Source: Bactericera cockerelli (lineage: Eukaryota; Arthropoda; Insecta; Hemiptera; Triozidae). Taken from it: a stretch of DNA of 64,000 nucleotides. The notes under the pieces were generated by a model. It did no database searches. It saw only the letters and a program-made list of their open reading frames with translations, and had not been told where the DNA came from. Of the stretch, positions 51,571 through 64,000 are shown piece after piece. The translations under genes and the position numbers were made by a program. The stretch lies in the NCBI GenBank assembly GCA_024516035.1, contig CM044960.1, forward strand, positions 15,285,880 through 15,349,879, written 5' to 3'. Position 1 is the first letter of the stretch. Every line of letters begins with the position of its first letter.

Positions 51571-52016
51571 TAGAGAAAGGGATTGGATCCAGAAAGATAC
51601 AAGAAAATGCTTGTAGTTTGAGAAGGGGATTAGTAAAAAACGTTTGCTTGCAATGCAGAGGCTAAAGTATCTCATGTAGAGTCTAGAGTCAAATGCTATA
51701 CTGTTTAGTTCGACGGTTCAGGTGTGGGACTTCGGCCCTTGGCTAGTATCATTGCTAAACATGACCCATGGACAGGAAATACTGGACAAATTTTGATTAT
51801 GAAATTCGGAAATAAATATACATGTGGGAATAAAACCCTATTTCTGAGCATTTCTTCTGGAAAACGCTAGCTTATATTAACAACAATGATGTCGAATCCG
51901 TGTTCATGACTGGTGTCAGGGCTAGGAGCTCCCACCAAATAGTGGTGGAACAGTTGCATGGAAGACCTCATGAAATAAACAGAGTGTTAAGTCTAATTAT
52001 TCCATTAAGGTTCGCT

Positions 52017-52100
52017 AATCAAGCAAAATGCTAGTTTTGAAACGCCAAGAAAAACAAAACGAGCGTGTATACTTACGCTAAGCCTAGTTCGTATGTATTT
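52017..52100. repeat. Dispersed repeat with CTAGTTTTG core, copy 2
   Basis: atcaagcaaaatgctagttt, aacgccaaga and caaaacgagcgtgt, then tacttacg; the counterpart of 31859-31965. Confidence 0.55.
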
Positions 52101-52534
52101 TCTTTTGTAATTTTCATAATATTTTAGGGCGAGAGTTCTACATTCCACTCCTTAGAAATAGTTGGTAACTTCAAACTCTCTAGCTTGTGTTGGACTGGAA
52201 TTTCCAAAACTACTTTACATTCACATGTCACGGAAATAGAATTTTTAAATATTCTGCTGATTTACTCACATACGGGATTAGTCATTTTCATTTTTCTCAA
52301 TGATGTAGGAATGTTGGAACTTATGGATTACCTGAAACACAAAACAAAATTATGTGTTCGTAAATATACATAGTAAAATTAATGGTTAGAATATAAATCA
52401 TTATGTTAATCAAAAGTGATCAAGAAATTCGTCATGAATTCATGAATAATGTAGGATGTACTGATGTACGAGTAGGTGCAAAATACATCTATTGCACATC
52501 AAGATAACAAATAAAACAATTCTCGCAAAATAAA

Positions 52535-52684
52535 ATTTCTCGTGCCGGTAGAAAAGTGGTCAAGGTGTCGATTTGGTTATCCTCCCATTCAGGATTTTAA
52601 GCACATAAAAATACGTTTTGGGCTTACTGCTCAATACAGTATAAATATTTAAAAAAGGCGATATAACTGTATTATTATTATTAT
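52535..52684 (+). repeat. SINE family G, 5'-truncated or diverged
   Basis: ctcgtgccggtagaaaagtg followed by tcctcccattcaggatttta, acgttttgggcttactg, gtataaat and aaaaggcgat, ending in (ATT)n. Confidence 0.65.
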
Positions 52685-52689
52685 TAGTT

Positions 52690-55600
52690 TACGCGATTTC
52701 TTTGATATCTTGCATTATTTCCAGACAGCTAGATGTCTAACATGAGCATAATATTGTTTTAATGTATGTACCTAATCTACATGACTAGGCCTACCCCAGG
52801 AGTAAATAAATGTAGCTATTGACACTATTATTTATTTTATATGATCTACAATAGGTTCTAGTAAGTAGTACAACACTCGGTACCAAACCGATTTGTTTCA
52901 TCAACAAATCGACCAAGTGATGTGATTTAGATGCGCACGATTTTCAATCGAACTGTACGATTGCTCTGACACCTGTACTAAACCGCTGTGATTGGAACGG
53001 TGAAATGGTGAGTTATGAAACAGATGTGTAAGTAATCGATATTTATATTGCATGCTCAAGCAATTGCTAACACATATAGGTGTCTTGTAGGGAATATTTT
53101 ATGTAGGTGATCCATATGAAAAAGTATATGTAGGAAAGTAACGTGCTGCAACCAATCATAGAACTCAAGACAGGTACCTGACCTATCCAACATATCAAAT
53201 ACCAGTGCTTATAAATAATTACTGTCAATGTGTAACACTTAACACGTGTATCAAGTATCACCTCTGTGCCTGTGCCTCTGTGTATCTAACTGCCTCTTCG
53301 CCAGTTTCAAATAGTTCAGCGAGAAAATTATCGGTCTTGAACTTTAATCACACTTGAGAATTTGTTAATCTCGCTAAATCTCTGCTTAATGCTTTAGAAA
53401 GGAATTCGTTATATGTTTTGATTCACTTAATTCCCGTATTTAGTACCTTCTGAGAATCTCTAAAGCTCATAGCAGACTAATGAAACCGGACTAAATGCCA
53501 AGTGCATCTATGAGGACACCCGCAGTGAAACACAGCGAAACAATCTCATCGGCTTTCTGGTAACAGACAAATTAGGTATTCTAACTGCTTTCTAAATAAT
53601 CCAACTGCATTATAAATTTAGGTCATTAACATCAACAGAGAAATTCACATACTGTTATTTTTTGAAAATCTTTCAATATATTTCTAATTTGAATCAATAT
53701 GTCATTTTTGACATTTTAATTTTTGTTTTCGAGAAATTTAAATCATCGATTTTTTTTTATATAATATCAATGATGCACTTGGAAAATATCAGAGAGTATT
53801 GTAAATTCATCTTTTGAGCTGATTCTATTAGAGATTAGAGTATTTTTGTAGACTCCAGATTCCAGCAACCCTTAGTTAAGTAACTATTATTCTCCAGTAG
53901 TTGATAAGCACATCAAAATTGTTTATTTTTTAACCGGCATTGAAAAAAACACTTATTCTCAGACAAATGTCGGTGTTAATTTTTACTTTACATTCTTGTA
54001 GAAATAATAGTACCATGCAGATAGCAATATGACGAAACTTCATCATTCATAAAATATACTTTCAGTCCAGTCATTTGTCTAATTAAGTCCCAAGGCTCTC
54101 CACTTCTGTCAGATGCAAATTTAATAGTCCCCATGTGTGACCAAGTATTTCTTGTAACTATTTAGTAGGTATGTATTTAATCTCCTATTTATCTATTCTG
54201 ATTCCATGGCGCTAAAACAACTGTTGATAGTGTTGACACCTGATTAAATCCTTCATAACAAATCATATTTGAGAATGGCAGGATATCTCAATAACACTTT
54301 ATCCTTATCTACAAGAGTTATTACACTGACGTTGTCAAGTAGACATTTAAGTTGGAACAACATGTCAGTTTCAGTGGTTCTTATAAAATAAATTGATGAG
54401 TAAAATATCAACAAGTAGGTATATTAAAATATGTATGCACGAGGGTAGAGACTTGAGACTACACATTTGATTAATAGGAATATTCAATTTTAACTGACAT
54501 GGTGGACATTGGTGTAGTAAATTTATTGTTGGCAGGGTTTTGTTAATAAATCACAGCGCTAATGTAAAAGTCATGTACCCTCGCATCATATTTAACAGGC
54601 CTTTAAAGCAACAAAATCTCAAGCCTTGGTTCTACAAATTGACCGTTACAATCAGCCCTGACATTATCTGGTGTAATCCACATAGCTGACATCCATGATA
54701 ATCACGGAGTCAGGTGTGTCTTGTCATATTAGGCACTGAAATGTGTGCATCTCTCATGTACCATGGTAAAATTATTTGCATGGTTGAGTCCTCGTTTGTG
54801 CGGTTTTATTAGAAACAAGATTTTTTAGTGGAGAAACCAAAAGTACCAAAATGTTTAAGAAAATATTATTATAATCAGAACTGGATTAAAATGCAACACT
54901 TTTCATGTCTTACAGCATTAGAATGTAATACAAAAAGAATAGGATGATATTACACCTATTTACATTTCTGAAAAGCTGGTTTGGAATTTTTGACAAGCCA
55001 CGAAATAATAATGATGCCTTCTCCGAGATACGAAAGATCTCCCAGGTGGAGGGATAGGGAAGATAACGTGTTTGTGTGTACAGAGGGTTATATTTGAATT
55101 GAGAGGGTGTCTTACTAGTGGTTCCTTTATGAACGCAGCCCATGTGGCTGAGGATGGCTAGAATTTTGCAGTTATAACCAACCTCCTCTCCTTTCAGGTC
55201 AACTACCTGTTGGTAGTGTCCTAGCCAAATTACAGCTGTTCTACTTATCTCCCCAGTCAAAGTAATAGGTCTAAACACCCTCACAGCCCACAGAACCTAC
55301 AAATCTTCCCTGTTTATAGTTTCCTAACCAGACTAGCAACAGATAAAAAAGTTTATCTCTGTTTCAATATATTATGAGCAATCCTCATTAGCAAAAATTC
55401 GACACTCAGCATTTATCTGGTCCTTCATCTCATTAAAGTGAGATCATCAATATTGATAGTATTACCTCTGTCACGACACTAATAATGTGGAATGGTGAAT
55501 GGCTATGTTGAAGATATTTATGAACCTGAGGATTGGCATTTGATGATAACGAATCAGCGCAAGATATACATTGTTGTCAAGTTTGAGAGAGGGTGCTACA

Positions 55601-57120
55601 AAGAATGCCGTAGTTTCCACTCCTGATTTATGAATTTCCCCTCGGAAAATAGTCCACTGAATTAATATCTCTCTAAGGTTAGGAAGTAGAGAAATGTGTG
55701 TGATACAACATGTGCACTGTGCAGCTTACCAAGCCGTTACTTTCCACTCAGGAATATAAATATTGATATTTATCTATATGTTCTTGGATGATTACCCATA
55801 CGAGGTGCTAAAATTCTAGGTAATATAATTATGTAAATAACTGGTCTACATTCAAAACTGTACATCTCCTATACCCATGTCGTTCTGGGCACGGAAGGTT
55901 ACTTGGCAACTTTTACAGAATCTACATGGTTTAGACGTGTCTCTGACCCCTGAAGGTATTCTGGTTTAAAATTAGGTCTCATCCACAAAGCAATTTCATT
56001 TTACATTATTTCAATGTTATGTAAATTTATTGTAAACCTTAAATGTTGGTCTCGTATACCCATTATTCTACATTATTCAAAACGCAAGTATAAATGTTAG
56101 TCTTGTACCGCGATTATTCTAAACTCATATAGGTACGTCAGACATAGGACACTCCTGATACGTAACGTACCACTATGCAAAGTAGAGTAGGTAAGTTAGT
56201 CATCAGAAGAATAGGTATGAGTGCCCACAAAACCGAAACGTTTACGATAAATATAGGTAAGGCTCTTCGGTTCTAGAATATTCCACCATGTGATATAACA
56301 TCAATACCTAACAAATAGAGGAGGATCTGAATCACACATTAAAAATTAGACTTTACACTGTCATCTCGCCAACAGCCTGGAGTCAATTTTTAACTGGTAA
56401 ACGAATTGTACTCTAATTACAGTGGAACCAGTTACATGTTTAGCGTTGATATGGCATTGATATAGAGTGAGTTTAAAAGTAGGTGTAATTCTTGAAGAAA
56501 AATGAAAAAGCTCTGAATTGGCAAAAACGAAATCCACTTAATCCTTTGGCGTCGGTAGATATTTCAAAGCTAATTATTTAAAATCTGCAGAATTCAATTT
56601 AAGTTTGGTCTTAATAAGTGACAAGGCTGCATGTTTAGGTTTTAAAAAAAAACTCCAACATGAAAGTCAAAATCCTTTCCCGTATATGTGACGGCTCAAG
56701 CTGATACAACGTTTGGAGCAACACTTTCCCGGGAACGTCAAATTATAAAATAATTTACTCATATTAAAATACCTGTGATTGACAGAGTCGTTAGCTTTTC
56801 AGCACCGAGTAAAGGTAAAGACGTCAGCTATCAACATGACTGTGGGGAGGTACAATTTTTTTTTCTTCTTAAATTAGGTTTTAGTCACCTATTGAAAGGC
56901 AAAATTCTAACGAATTCGCTAGAAATTGAAATACGTTAAAAAAAAAATCTTTTAACTTCCCGATATTATTCCGTGTTGATGTAGGAAAATTTCGGTCTAA
57001 AGAATTCCGTAACTGGGATTAACAATGATTTGATTGAAACATGACTGTCCCTTCTTACCATCTTAGCGGATTCTTCAGTGATATAGAATTCATTATTCAA
57101 AAGACAAATCCATTGAATCA
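52690..57120. other. No supported gene
   Basis: AT-rich, low-repeat DNA. The longest frame is 124 codons on the - strand (54910-55284); it contains no domain I recognise and no evidence of splice sites, so it is treated as chance. Confidence 0.45.
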
Positions 57121-57303
57121 CTGGTCTTCCCACAGAGCCTAAGTGAATATTTAACTAACTAAATCAATGGTCAACTACTGTTAGTAATGAAAGAAGAACG
57201 GAGTTGGATATTGCTGGCCTTCCCACAGAGCCTAAGTGAATATTTAACTAACTAAATCAATGGTCAACTACCGTTAGTAATGAAAGAAGAACGGAGTTGG
57301 ATC
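57121..57303. repeat. Two-copy tandem duplication, 93-bp period
   Basis: Units starting ctggtcttcccacagagcct (57121) and ctggccttcccacagagcct (57214) are nearly identical through gaagaacggagttggat. The second copy ends against a GC-rich stretch at 57312-57365. Confidence 0.9.
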
Positions 57304-57511
57304 AGATTCCACCTCAGAACGCCGCACTGGCCGGCGGTACCGGACAGCCCCTCACAACTCCGTGACTCGTGATCACTCACAAGACATCAGGCTCTGGTTT
57401 GCTTCAATTAAAATACTACTTCTGCTGATAATAGCAACAAATTATCCTTATGTTGATAGTAAGCCACATGCATGACATAACATGAGGCAGGGCGTGCTCA
57501 CACGGAAACGA

Positions 57512-57620
57512 CTCACGGCCGGGAGAGAACTGGCCAATTCAGGAAACTGACTCGGAAAGTATAGAAAGTCGGCGAAGTCAAGGTCAGTAGTGTAAGTGGG
57601 GCCTTATTGAGACTATCAGA
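57512..57620 (-). promoter_or_regulatory. Candidate 5'-UTR exon or promoter for the NAGA-like gene
   Basis: On the - strand a TCAGTT initiator-like word (about 57548) is followed about 30 bases later by ctctcccggcc and the donor-like gtgagt (57516 down). GC content is locally high. Pairing with the acceptor at 45387-45386 would give a 12-kb first intron. This is inference from motifs only. Confidence 0.2.
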
Positions 57621-60230
57621 CCTAGACAGGATGTCTCATAATATTATTATCGCTATTTGATATAGTTTATATTCACAACATCACCAATTACAATTCAAGT
57701 TACAATCCCAGCTCAGTGCTCAATGCCTTCAGAGATGCTGATGAGGCAAATAATTTGAAGCTTGTTGTAAAATCAGATCCTTTAAAATAGTCATTGTTTA
57801 ATTTTTAAGAAATCACCCTTACAAGCTTTTATTCATATTATGTTACCTTGTAATATAAACTGACTTTAAAAATCAACCAACCTACGATAAATTCAACGGG
57901 ACATGTCTGAGACTGCAGTACAATAATTGGACTAAATCAAAAGTGACGACACCATCGGGTTGACAATCTTAGGAGTGGCAGCAACAATGCTTACATCCAG
58001 AGTAACCTTCTTGTGTACTATTCAGCCTGGCTCGAATCAAAGCTGATTTACGACACAATCCTGATTATATGTTTCACCGTCAGTCGTCACTAGTTATACT
58101 GAAAGTGCTGTTTAGTTGGTTGCTATAAAATTTGACTGAATGGATTTTTTGATGTTCACAACGAATTTCAAGACTTGCTGGCCAGCTTTATTATTACTTG
58201 AGCTTTTTATAATTAATTCAATGTTGATCATAACTACAATTATTTATTTTCACAAGCTCACAATCAATTTTTTGTAAAAAGGGTGGAGTTTTTTTCCTAG
58301 GCTGATGCTGGTACAAGTAAAATTCTAATCATACCTGTGGTTTCATAAAATAGACAGCTAACGCATAATTAGCATCAGATATTAGGTTTAATAGAGTTAC
58401 TATCAGAACACTTTGTCTCCCAATGATGTTTAATCAAAATTTTATGGAAGTACCTAATTATAAATAAAATAAATAATCAAATACTTTAACTACCTAAAAT
58501 AATTATTACTTATTAGAAAATCTCGAAATAGAATAATTTCATATGCAAGAAACTACATTATTTTGGTCTACAGAAGACTCATTTTTGGTATAATCAAATT
58601 TACTGCAGCTCTGTTGAATCGGATATTCTCAGAATTAAAAAAAAAAAACAGATTCAGTATAATTATAATTCATCTATGTTCTCAAAATTGGCTACGAAAA
58701 CCCACGTACGAGTATATGAAGTTCACAACAGAGCAGACTGTCAGCACCAGCAAGTATTACATCAGACAGCAGTTCCTCAACACCAGTGGGTAATTACCAG
58801 ACACCTCTCTGTTAAACCACTTGTGGGTAGTGCTGGTAATGAGATAGCCATAATAGCTGGTACTCGACCTAAGCATTGTTATGAGAATAACAATTATATT
58901 GAGAATTAAACTGTTTCCACGGGGTTAAAGTTAAAACAATTGTGAAGATTATGTTGTAATGTACCTACGTCGCAATCTTATCAAACAATAACAAAAGCTA
59001 TCGTGATTATTTTGGTATTCAACAAAAAGTTCTAAACCACTTGGACATAAAAATTGAACCACATGAACATGAACAACAATGTCAGGAAGTGTAATGCCCT
59101 AATGGACAGCCGACAGATTAGCACTCGAGAGGTGTTAAACAACGCGCTTAATTACCCACCGGTTAAACTCTCAATGAGTGCGGGGGCGTCACTGGTCATT
59201 AGATTAGAGTACAGGTTGCATAACTCAAGATGATGAATGAGAGCTCTGATTCTATTCTGACAGAAAACCAAAAATTCCAGAAAACAAGGAAACTGAGAAA
59301 GTTCCATCCACAACTGTTCACTCCATTAGTCGAAGAAAATTTGGATTTCTAAAGAAGAATATGAGAACTATTAAAAAAAGAGAGTATAGAGGGAAGGAGA
59401 CAACAAATAGAGAAACTATTAATTTCAAACATTAATATTTTTTACCAGGCAAGTGCCCAAGACCACTATACCCTCGGGAACACTATCCTCCTTGGCTAGG
59501 AGGGCAGGAACAGAATTATTAAAATTCCCAAGTCGTAAAATGCACCATTATTCCCAACGATCCCATTTCAATGTCGTAATTCATAGCATGCAATTAAAAT
59601 TTTATTACTCTCTCTAGGTGACTAATATAATTACTGAATTACTTTTAAAATTAATGTTCTTAAACTACACCAACTCCTACGAACAAGTCAGATAATCGTT
59701 ATTGCATTTTAAGCTTTGTCGCTCTTCGACAAAAAAAGTCGAAGCTTGAGGACAGAACTTGAATTTATATTCTTTAATTAGAGCAATATTGTAGATTTAT
59801 TTGACAAGAAAACAATTTGTTCAAGTTGGCTTCTTGATAAATCCTTATATGAAGAGGTAATTTATCAAGCTGTACAATGTACAATGAAATTCCTGTCTTC
59901 CGCTGACCGTTTAAAAAGAGTAACACGTTACGTCTCGTACAGGGGGAATATGAGCAAATCTAAAATAAAATTCAAATTGCAAAAACATACCGTTAACCAG
60001 GATACTCCAAACAATATGTTAGGAAAACATCAATGGTAAAGGAAGACACGTTGAAATACCAAATATGGATTTACTCTAGAAAAGAAACAGTGCAGCTCGT
60101 CCTATTCATCTTCATGTGTGATGCGTTCATGTTCTCTCTGACAAGTTGACTTCCTTCAACTCATCTTATGTAATTTCTTCTTCAACCTGGCTTATGTAAT
60201 ATTGGGACCTGGTATTTTTTAACCAGACGA
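57621..60230. other. No supported gene
   Basis: AT-rich sequence without recognisable repeats or coding families. Overlapping short frames at 58563-58909 look like chance. Confidence 0.45.
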
Positions 60231-60625
60231 CTGTAACTTACGATGAGTCCAATTTCAAGTCTGATGATGATGATGGCCATATCGTATTGAAGCGTCCTAT
60301 CTCCCCAAGGTTGTGAGCACCATGGCTGTAGACGGGGCATTCAAACCCATTAAACCAGTTGGGAGGTCGAGGTTAAGAAAGCTGATGCCCTTTCGGATGG
60401 TATTTGATGTCAAGAGATGGCTCGGAGTGATTGACAAACTATCGGAGATTGTCTGGGTAGCCTGAGGAAGGTGGACGATATTTGGATGGTCCAATGTCTT
60501 CATGAGAGTAATACATGAGAGTTTATCCCATAAAATATATAAGACCTGTTTGACTGCTGGAGTAAAGGGACTTTTCAGTCTTACCTCGGCAGTATAAACA
60601 AGGTATATTCTATTCTATTCTAATG
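60230..60625 (+). repeat. LINE-like 3' end with TTCTA-type tail
   Basis: A moderately GC-rich stretch (60290-60490) with a decayed frame is followed by aagacctgtttgactgctgg, gggacttttcagtcttacct, cggcagtataaacaaggt and attctattctattcta. The last part matches the reverse copy at 6427-6560. Probably the 3' part of a non-LTR element; the coding family was not identified. Confidence 0.5.
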
Positions 60626-60917
60626 GCTCTGATGTATTTTCGTTTAATTAGGGTTAAAGTGCTTACAAAAAAGGTAATCCAATAACAGTAATGAGTTAGT
60701 ATAATACTAATGATGTGTCAACAGGTAAGTACCTACCATAAAAATGGTATTTACTTCTTTATCATCTTTGTCGGTGATTTTGGCCTTATTTGATGTTCCT
60801 ACACTACCTAGCAATACATAAGGGTATCTACGATTCCTATATAAAACAGTCACCTCTTGTTACTTTTCGGCAAGTACAGGGTATGAACCATTTTGTAATT
60901 ACTATATGTAAATTCAG

Positions 60918-61060
60918 AACTGTCACCGTGGCCGAGTGAGTTAGCGCGCTAGGTGTTGCACGCACGATGACCTGGGTTCGATCCCCGGCGGGGTAGAATT
61001 TTTTGCTCTGTTCGGGGTCCACTCATACCTCGTGAGGAAAGATAAGTAGCTGTTTACAAT
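60918..61060 (+). repeat. tRNA-derived SINE (family C)
   Basis: caccgtggccgagtgagtta, gcgcgctagg, box B gggttcgatccccgg, then tccactcatacctcgtgagg. Closely follows the copy at 4988 but lacks the long (ATT)n end. Confidence 0.8.
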
Positions 61061-64000
61061 ATTTTTTTCTTTGATGGAATGCTATAAAAAAAGTGCCATT
61101 TGTTGTAATATGCTGTGATTCATTACTAAGTACCTGTATATTAAGGGCTGAGTAGCTCGATGATAGTCTCAGTAATTTTGTGTCATTGCTTGTGTGATTA
61201 TCACAGATATGAAAACTTAAAACTTATATTAAGTTGATTAAAATGGTCTCGTGTTACCTTGTGCACAATTATTGAGTGTCCAACTAATCCTAATGAAGTG
61301 AACTAAGTATAGAAATAGGACAAGATGACCCTCGTATGATTTGGTGAAATTAAGGAGGAAAACCACATCTTTGATAACATCTTCGATTGATCAGATACTC
61401 TGGCCTGGTTATGTAGATTGACAGCCAAATAATAAATGATCGATCAACCGTTCAGAAGAACAGGGTCAAACAGGACCAGGTAGTAAAGTGTTCCTACTCA
61501 CCCTATAGTATAACTACGAGTACTTCCTGAACATTATGAAAAATGTTAAATATAATGATTTTGGTGTAAATTATCTACTGAGTAAGTGAACTGAAGAAGC
61601 CCTAACCTATTTAAAGCAGGGAAACAACATAGAATTGACGTTTGACTGTCTGCTAAATCGTTTCTATATAATATTGTTTCTAGATTTTTATGCACCAATA
61701 ATAATATGGACTAGGAATATTTTGTACTAATATGCCTTCAATCCTTCATGTTATGTTATACCTACCTACTGACTTCAAGGAAATTGCTATGTCCATCGAA
61801 TAGTTGCACTTGTGAACATATCTTAAAACACGCTCATCAGAACCGAACGTCTAAATAGTATATCATGTGAACTTTCCCTTAACCTATATTGTGAATAAAA
61901 AAGTCACCCTATCGAGTGGTAGCTTCTTCCAGAATCATTTCAGCTTACATCAAGAGTTTTTCCTTTTCCGTTTCTTTCTAAGGCCTTTTCAATAGTTAAA
62001 ATACATAGCAGAAATATCAGTATAAATACAATAAATATGTCTGATAGGTACGTGAATATTCGGTCAAATAGAATGGTCATTACTCATTCGTCTTATTTAT
62101 CCTAAAAAACAATTGTTTCTGAATAAATATATACGAGTATTGCTCTAGAGGGGTAAATATCTTATAAACTCAAGAATTGAAAATCTCTCTTTCAAAGGAA
62201 CACTAAAATTTACATAGATAAGTAGGTACTGGTACATACATAAAATATACATATTGTTAAATACATACCCACGTGATGAATTGACTACAATACATACTAA
62301 AATAGCTGCAGTAACACCCTATACAATAATGCCGAGTGATAGAGAAACCTTGCCAAATTAGTGATAATGAATTTTTCGTTCATGTTGTTCCGAAGTTGAA
62401 GTGAATGTCATTTAAAAGTATAATGCATTTTTTGTACCTACTCCTACAACTTACAACGAACATTGTAATAAGTGGTTTTATGTGTACTAGTTAGGTAACG
62501 GTCTCATTAAACATTCATAATTAGATCACAAGTCGTCTGAATGTTCGGTGTAAAAAACACTTGTTTGATATTTTACACAGGTGACATTATAATTAATATT
62601 ATTATCAACTTTAGTGATCTGGCATTGAGCAGTCTTCAAAGGTACTTGGATAGTGAGTGAGTAGTTGGTTAAGTACGTACCTAACAGTAAAGTTTGCTAA
62701 GGGTCTGTATCCTACAATATGATAGCTTCCTTTGGAATCTGACGGTGATATAGCTGATGACAATGTGCCACACTATGAACAATTTTAACTCAAAGTTTGA
62801 TTATCCAGCTCACTCTCTAGTAGAAATTCCAGAGCAAATTCAATGATGCACCACTCAAAATCATGGGAATTTGTATGAAACATAAAATCGACGCAAAGGA
62901 AAACATTACGAACGGTCTTATCATTCTAATCATAAGTCTGTTTGTTTTGACTGAAATTATTGTTGCTATGACTCAAGAAATAAGGAAAATCAGAACTTAT
63001 CTCTACAAATAATATACATAAGAGTATAAGTAACTTGAACTATGAAGTTTTTAATACTATTTCAGGTACTCTGATTTTATAAAATCAAAATTATAATGAA
63101 ACCTATTTCTTCTTTTTTAAGGAAATAAAATCAAGCAGGTACATACCAACCTATAGAATCAGGAAATACCTTGGACGTAGTTGTTTAGTATGGGAATGCC
63201 ATTGCCCATCAGTAGAGCAGCACACATAAATCAATTCAGTGAGCAAATTCAGGTTATAATCATTAATTTTAATATAAATATTTAGGTAGCCAGTTATCTG
63301 TCCAATTATATTAGGATGGTACCAAGTTAAACTAAAACTGCTATGATGGTTCTAAAGATGTATGAAGTATTTATGATGATTAGCGATCGTTATAATATAA
63401 ATAATCAAAATCATTATGATTACGCAGACTTTGATTTATAGGGGAGTTAAATTTAGTATTAGCAACATGATTAAATTTATTGTCCTGACCTTGAGAGTAT
63501 ATAAAAAAGTAATTACATTTACGTATTCTCTGCGCTAGCCAACATGTTGAGATCACTGTCGGAATCACGTTTTTCCATCGAGGTACTTTCACGCGAGTAC
63601 TGAGTCTCGTGGTTCAGTTCAATCGTGTTGTCATAACTTGGTAAGCTCTTGGGCAGGCGAAATACCTAACATTATTATCGACTTCTCATTGTGAGGTAGG
63701 TACATAATTATTTAGTTCTCATTCTGTAGGTATCAACTTCTCAATGTGAGGTACTTATTGGAGTTGTTGCTCTCGTGGTTGGTTTGATCCTGAACTTCTT
63801 CAGCAAAAATATCTATGAATAATAAATTGTTCTTGACTTGATTATAGGAACTTTGGACTTGATCTACTAATGTCTTGGCCAGATTTACATCACTAGCATA
63901 GTTTTTTCTTCATTCCTTAATTAATTTGAACTTAAGGTCCAAGGTACGATCGCATACCGTTTTGAGTGGTAGAAGATAGTTGTAGCGTTATCCTTGCCTG
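61061..64000. other. No supported gene
   Basis: AT-rich DNA. A weak family D-like fragment may lie at 61145-61220 (gagtagctcgatgatagtct). No coding exon or RNA gene was recognised up to the window end. Confidence 0.4.

Noticed and set aside
54910..55284. 124-codon ORF on the - strand
   Set aside because: No domain, no signal or TM pattern, no splice context or neighbouring gene; I could not link it to any family.
58563..58909. Overlapping 76- and 77-codon ORFs
   Set aside because: Different frames of AT-rich sequence with no family resemblance or splice structure.
1..64000. CRISPR array, operons, bacterial insertion sequences, viral genes
   Set aside because: The tandem repeats are few-copy minisatellites without spacers; all recognised genes are spliced eukaryotic genes, and no viral protein motif was seen.

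Overview
The window is nuclear DNA of an animal, almost certainly an insect. Its genes are split by GT-AG introns, it is AT-rich, it is crowded with short Pol III-derived retroposons, and it contains a decayed block of the arthropod telomere repeat CCTAA/TTAGG. A hemipteran is plausible, but nothing here proves the order. No prokaryotic, viral or CRISPR features were seen.

Two cellular genes are resolved exon by exon, and both give uninterrupted reading frames. On the + strand, 14 coding exons between 1272 and 16071 encode a 777-residue IFT88 (intraflagellar transport, TPR protein). On the - strand, 8 coding exons between 45384 and 17439 encode a 437-residue secreted or lysosomal family GH27 enzyme close to alpha-N-acetylgalactosaminidase (NAGA/alpha-galactosidase). 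The genes converge tail to tail, about 1.4 kb apart. An internally deleted mariner-superfamily element sits in the gap. They work in unrelated processes (ciliary transport and glycan breakdown), so the pairing looks accidental.

Region by region: 1-1271 is the IFT88 upstream flank, with a tandem duplication and a tRNA-headed SINE with clear target-site duplications ending 74 bp before the ATG. 1422-15961 holds IFT88 introns loaded with 5S rRNA-derived SINEs, tRNA-derived SINEs, LINE 3' tails, MITEs, a minisatellite, tandem pseudo-copies of exon 6 and a complete hammerhead ribozyme motif (- strand, 8041-8085). 16533-17250 is the deleted mariner. 17439-45384 is the GH27 gene, whose long introns hold a MITE with iterated motifs, a mini-Helitron, perfect hairpins, a telomere-like block and more SINEs. 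48054-48211 is a possible small terminal exon on the - strand. 48546-50141 is a nearly intact Tc1 transposon, followed by a retroelement fragment. From about 51 kb to 64 kb the DNA is AT-rich and mostly featureless, apart from a few SINEs, a LINE-like 3' end and a duplicated segment beside a GC-rich island near 57.3 kb.

The most interesting observations are the hammerhead ribozyme, two SINE families with different Pol III heads (5S rRNA and tRNA) joined to the same central body, and back-to-back perfect hairpins in a GH27 intron.
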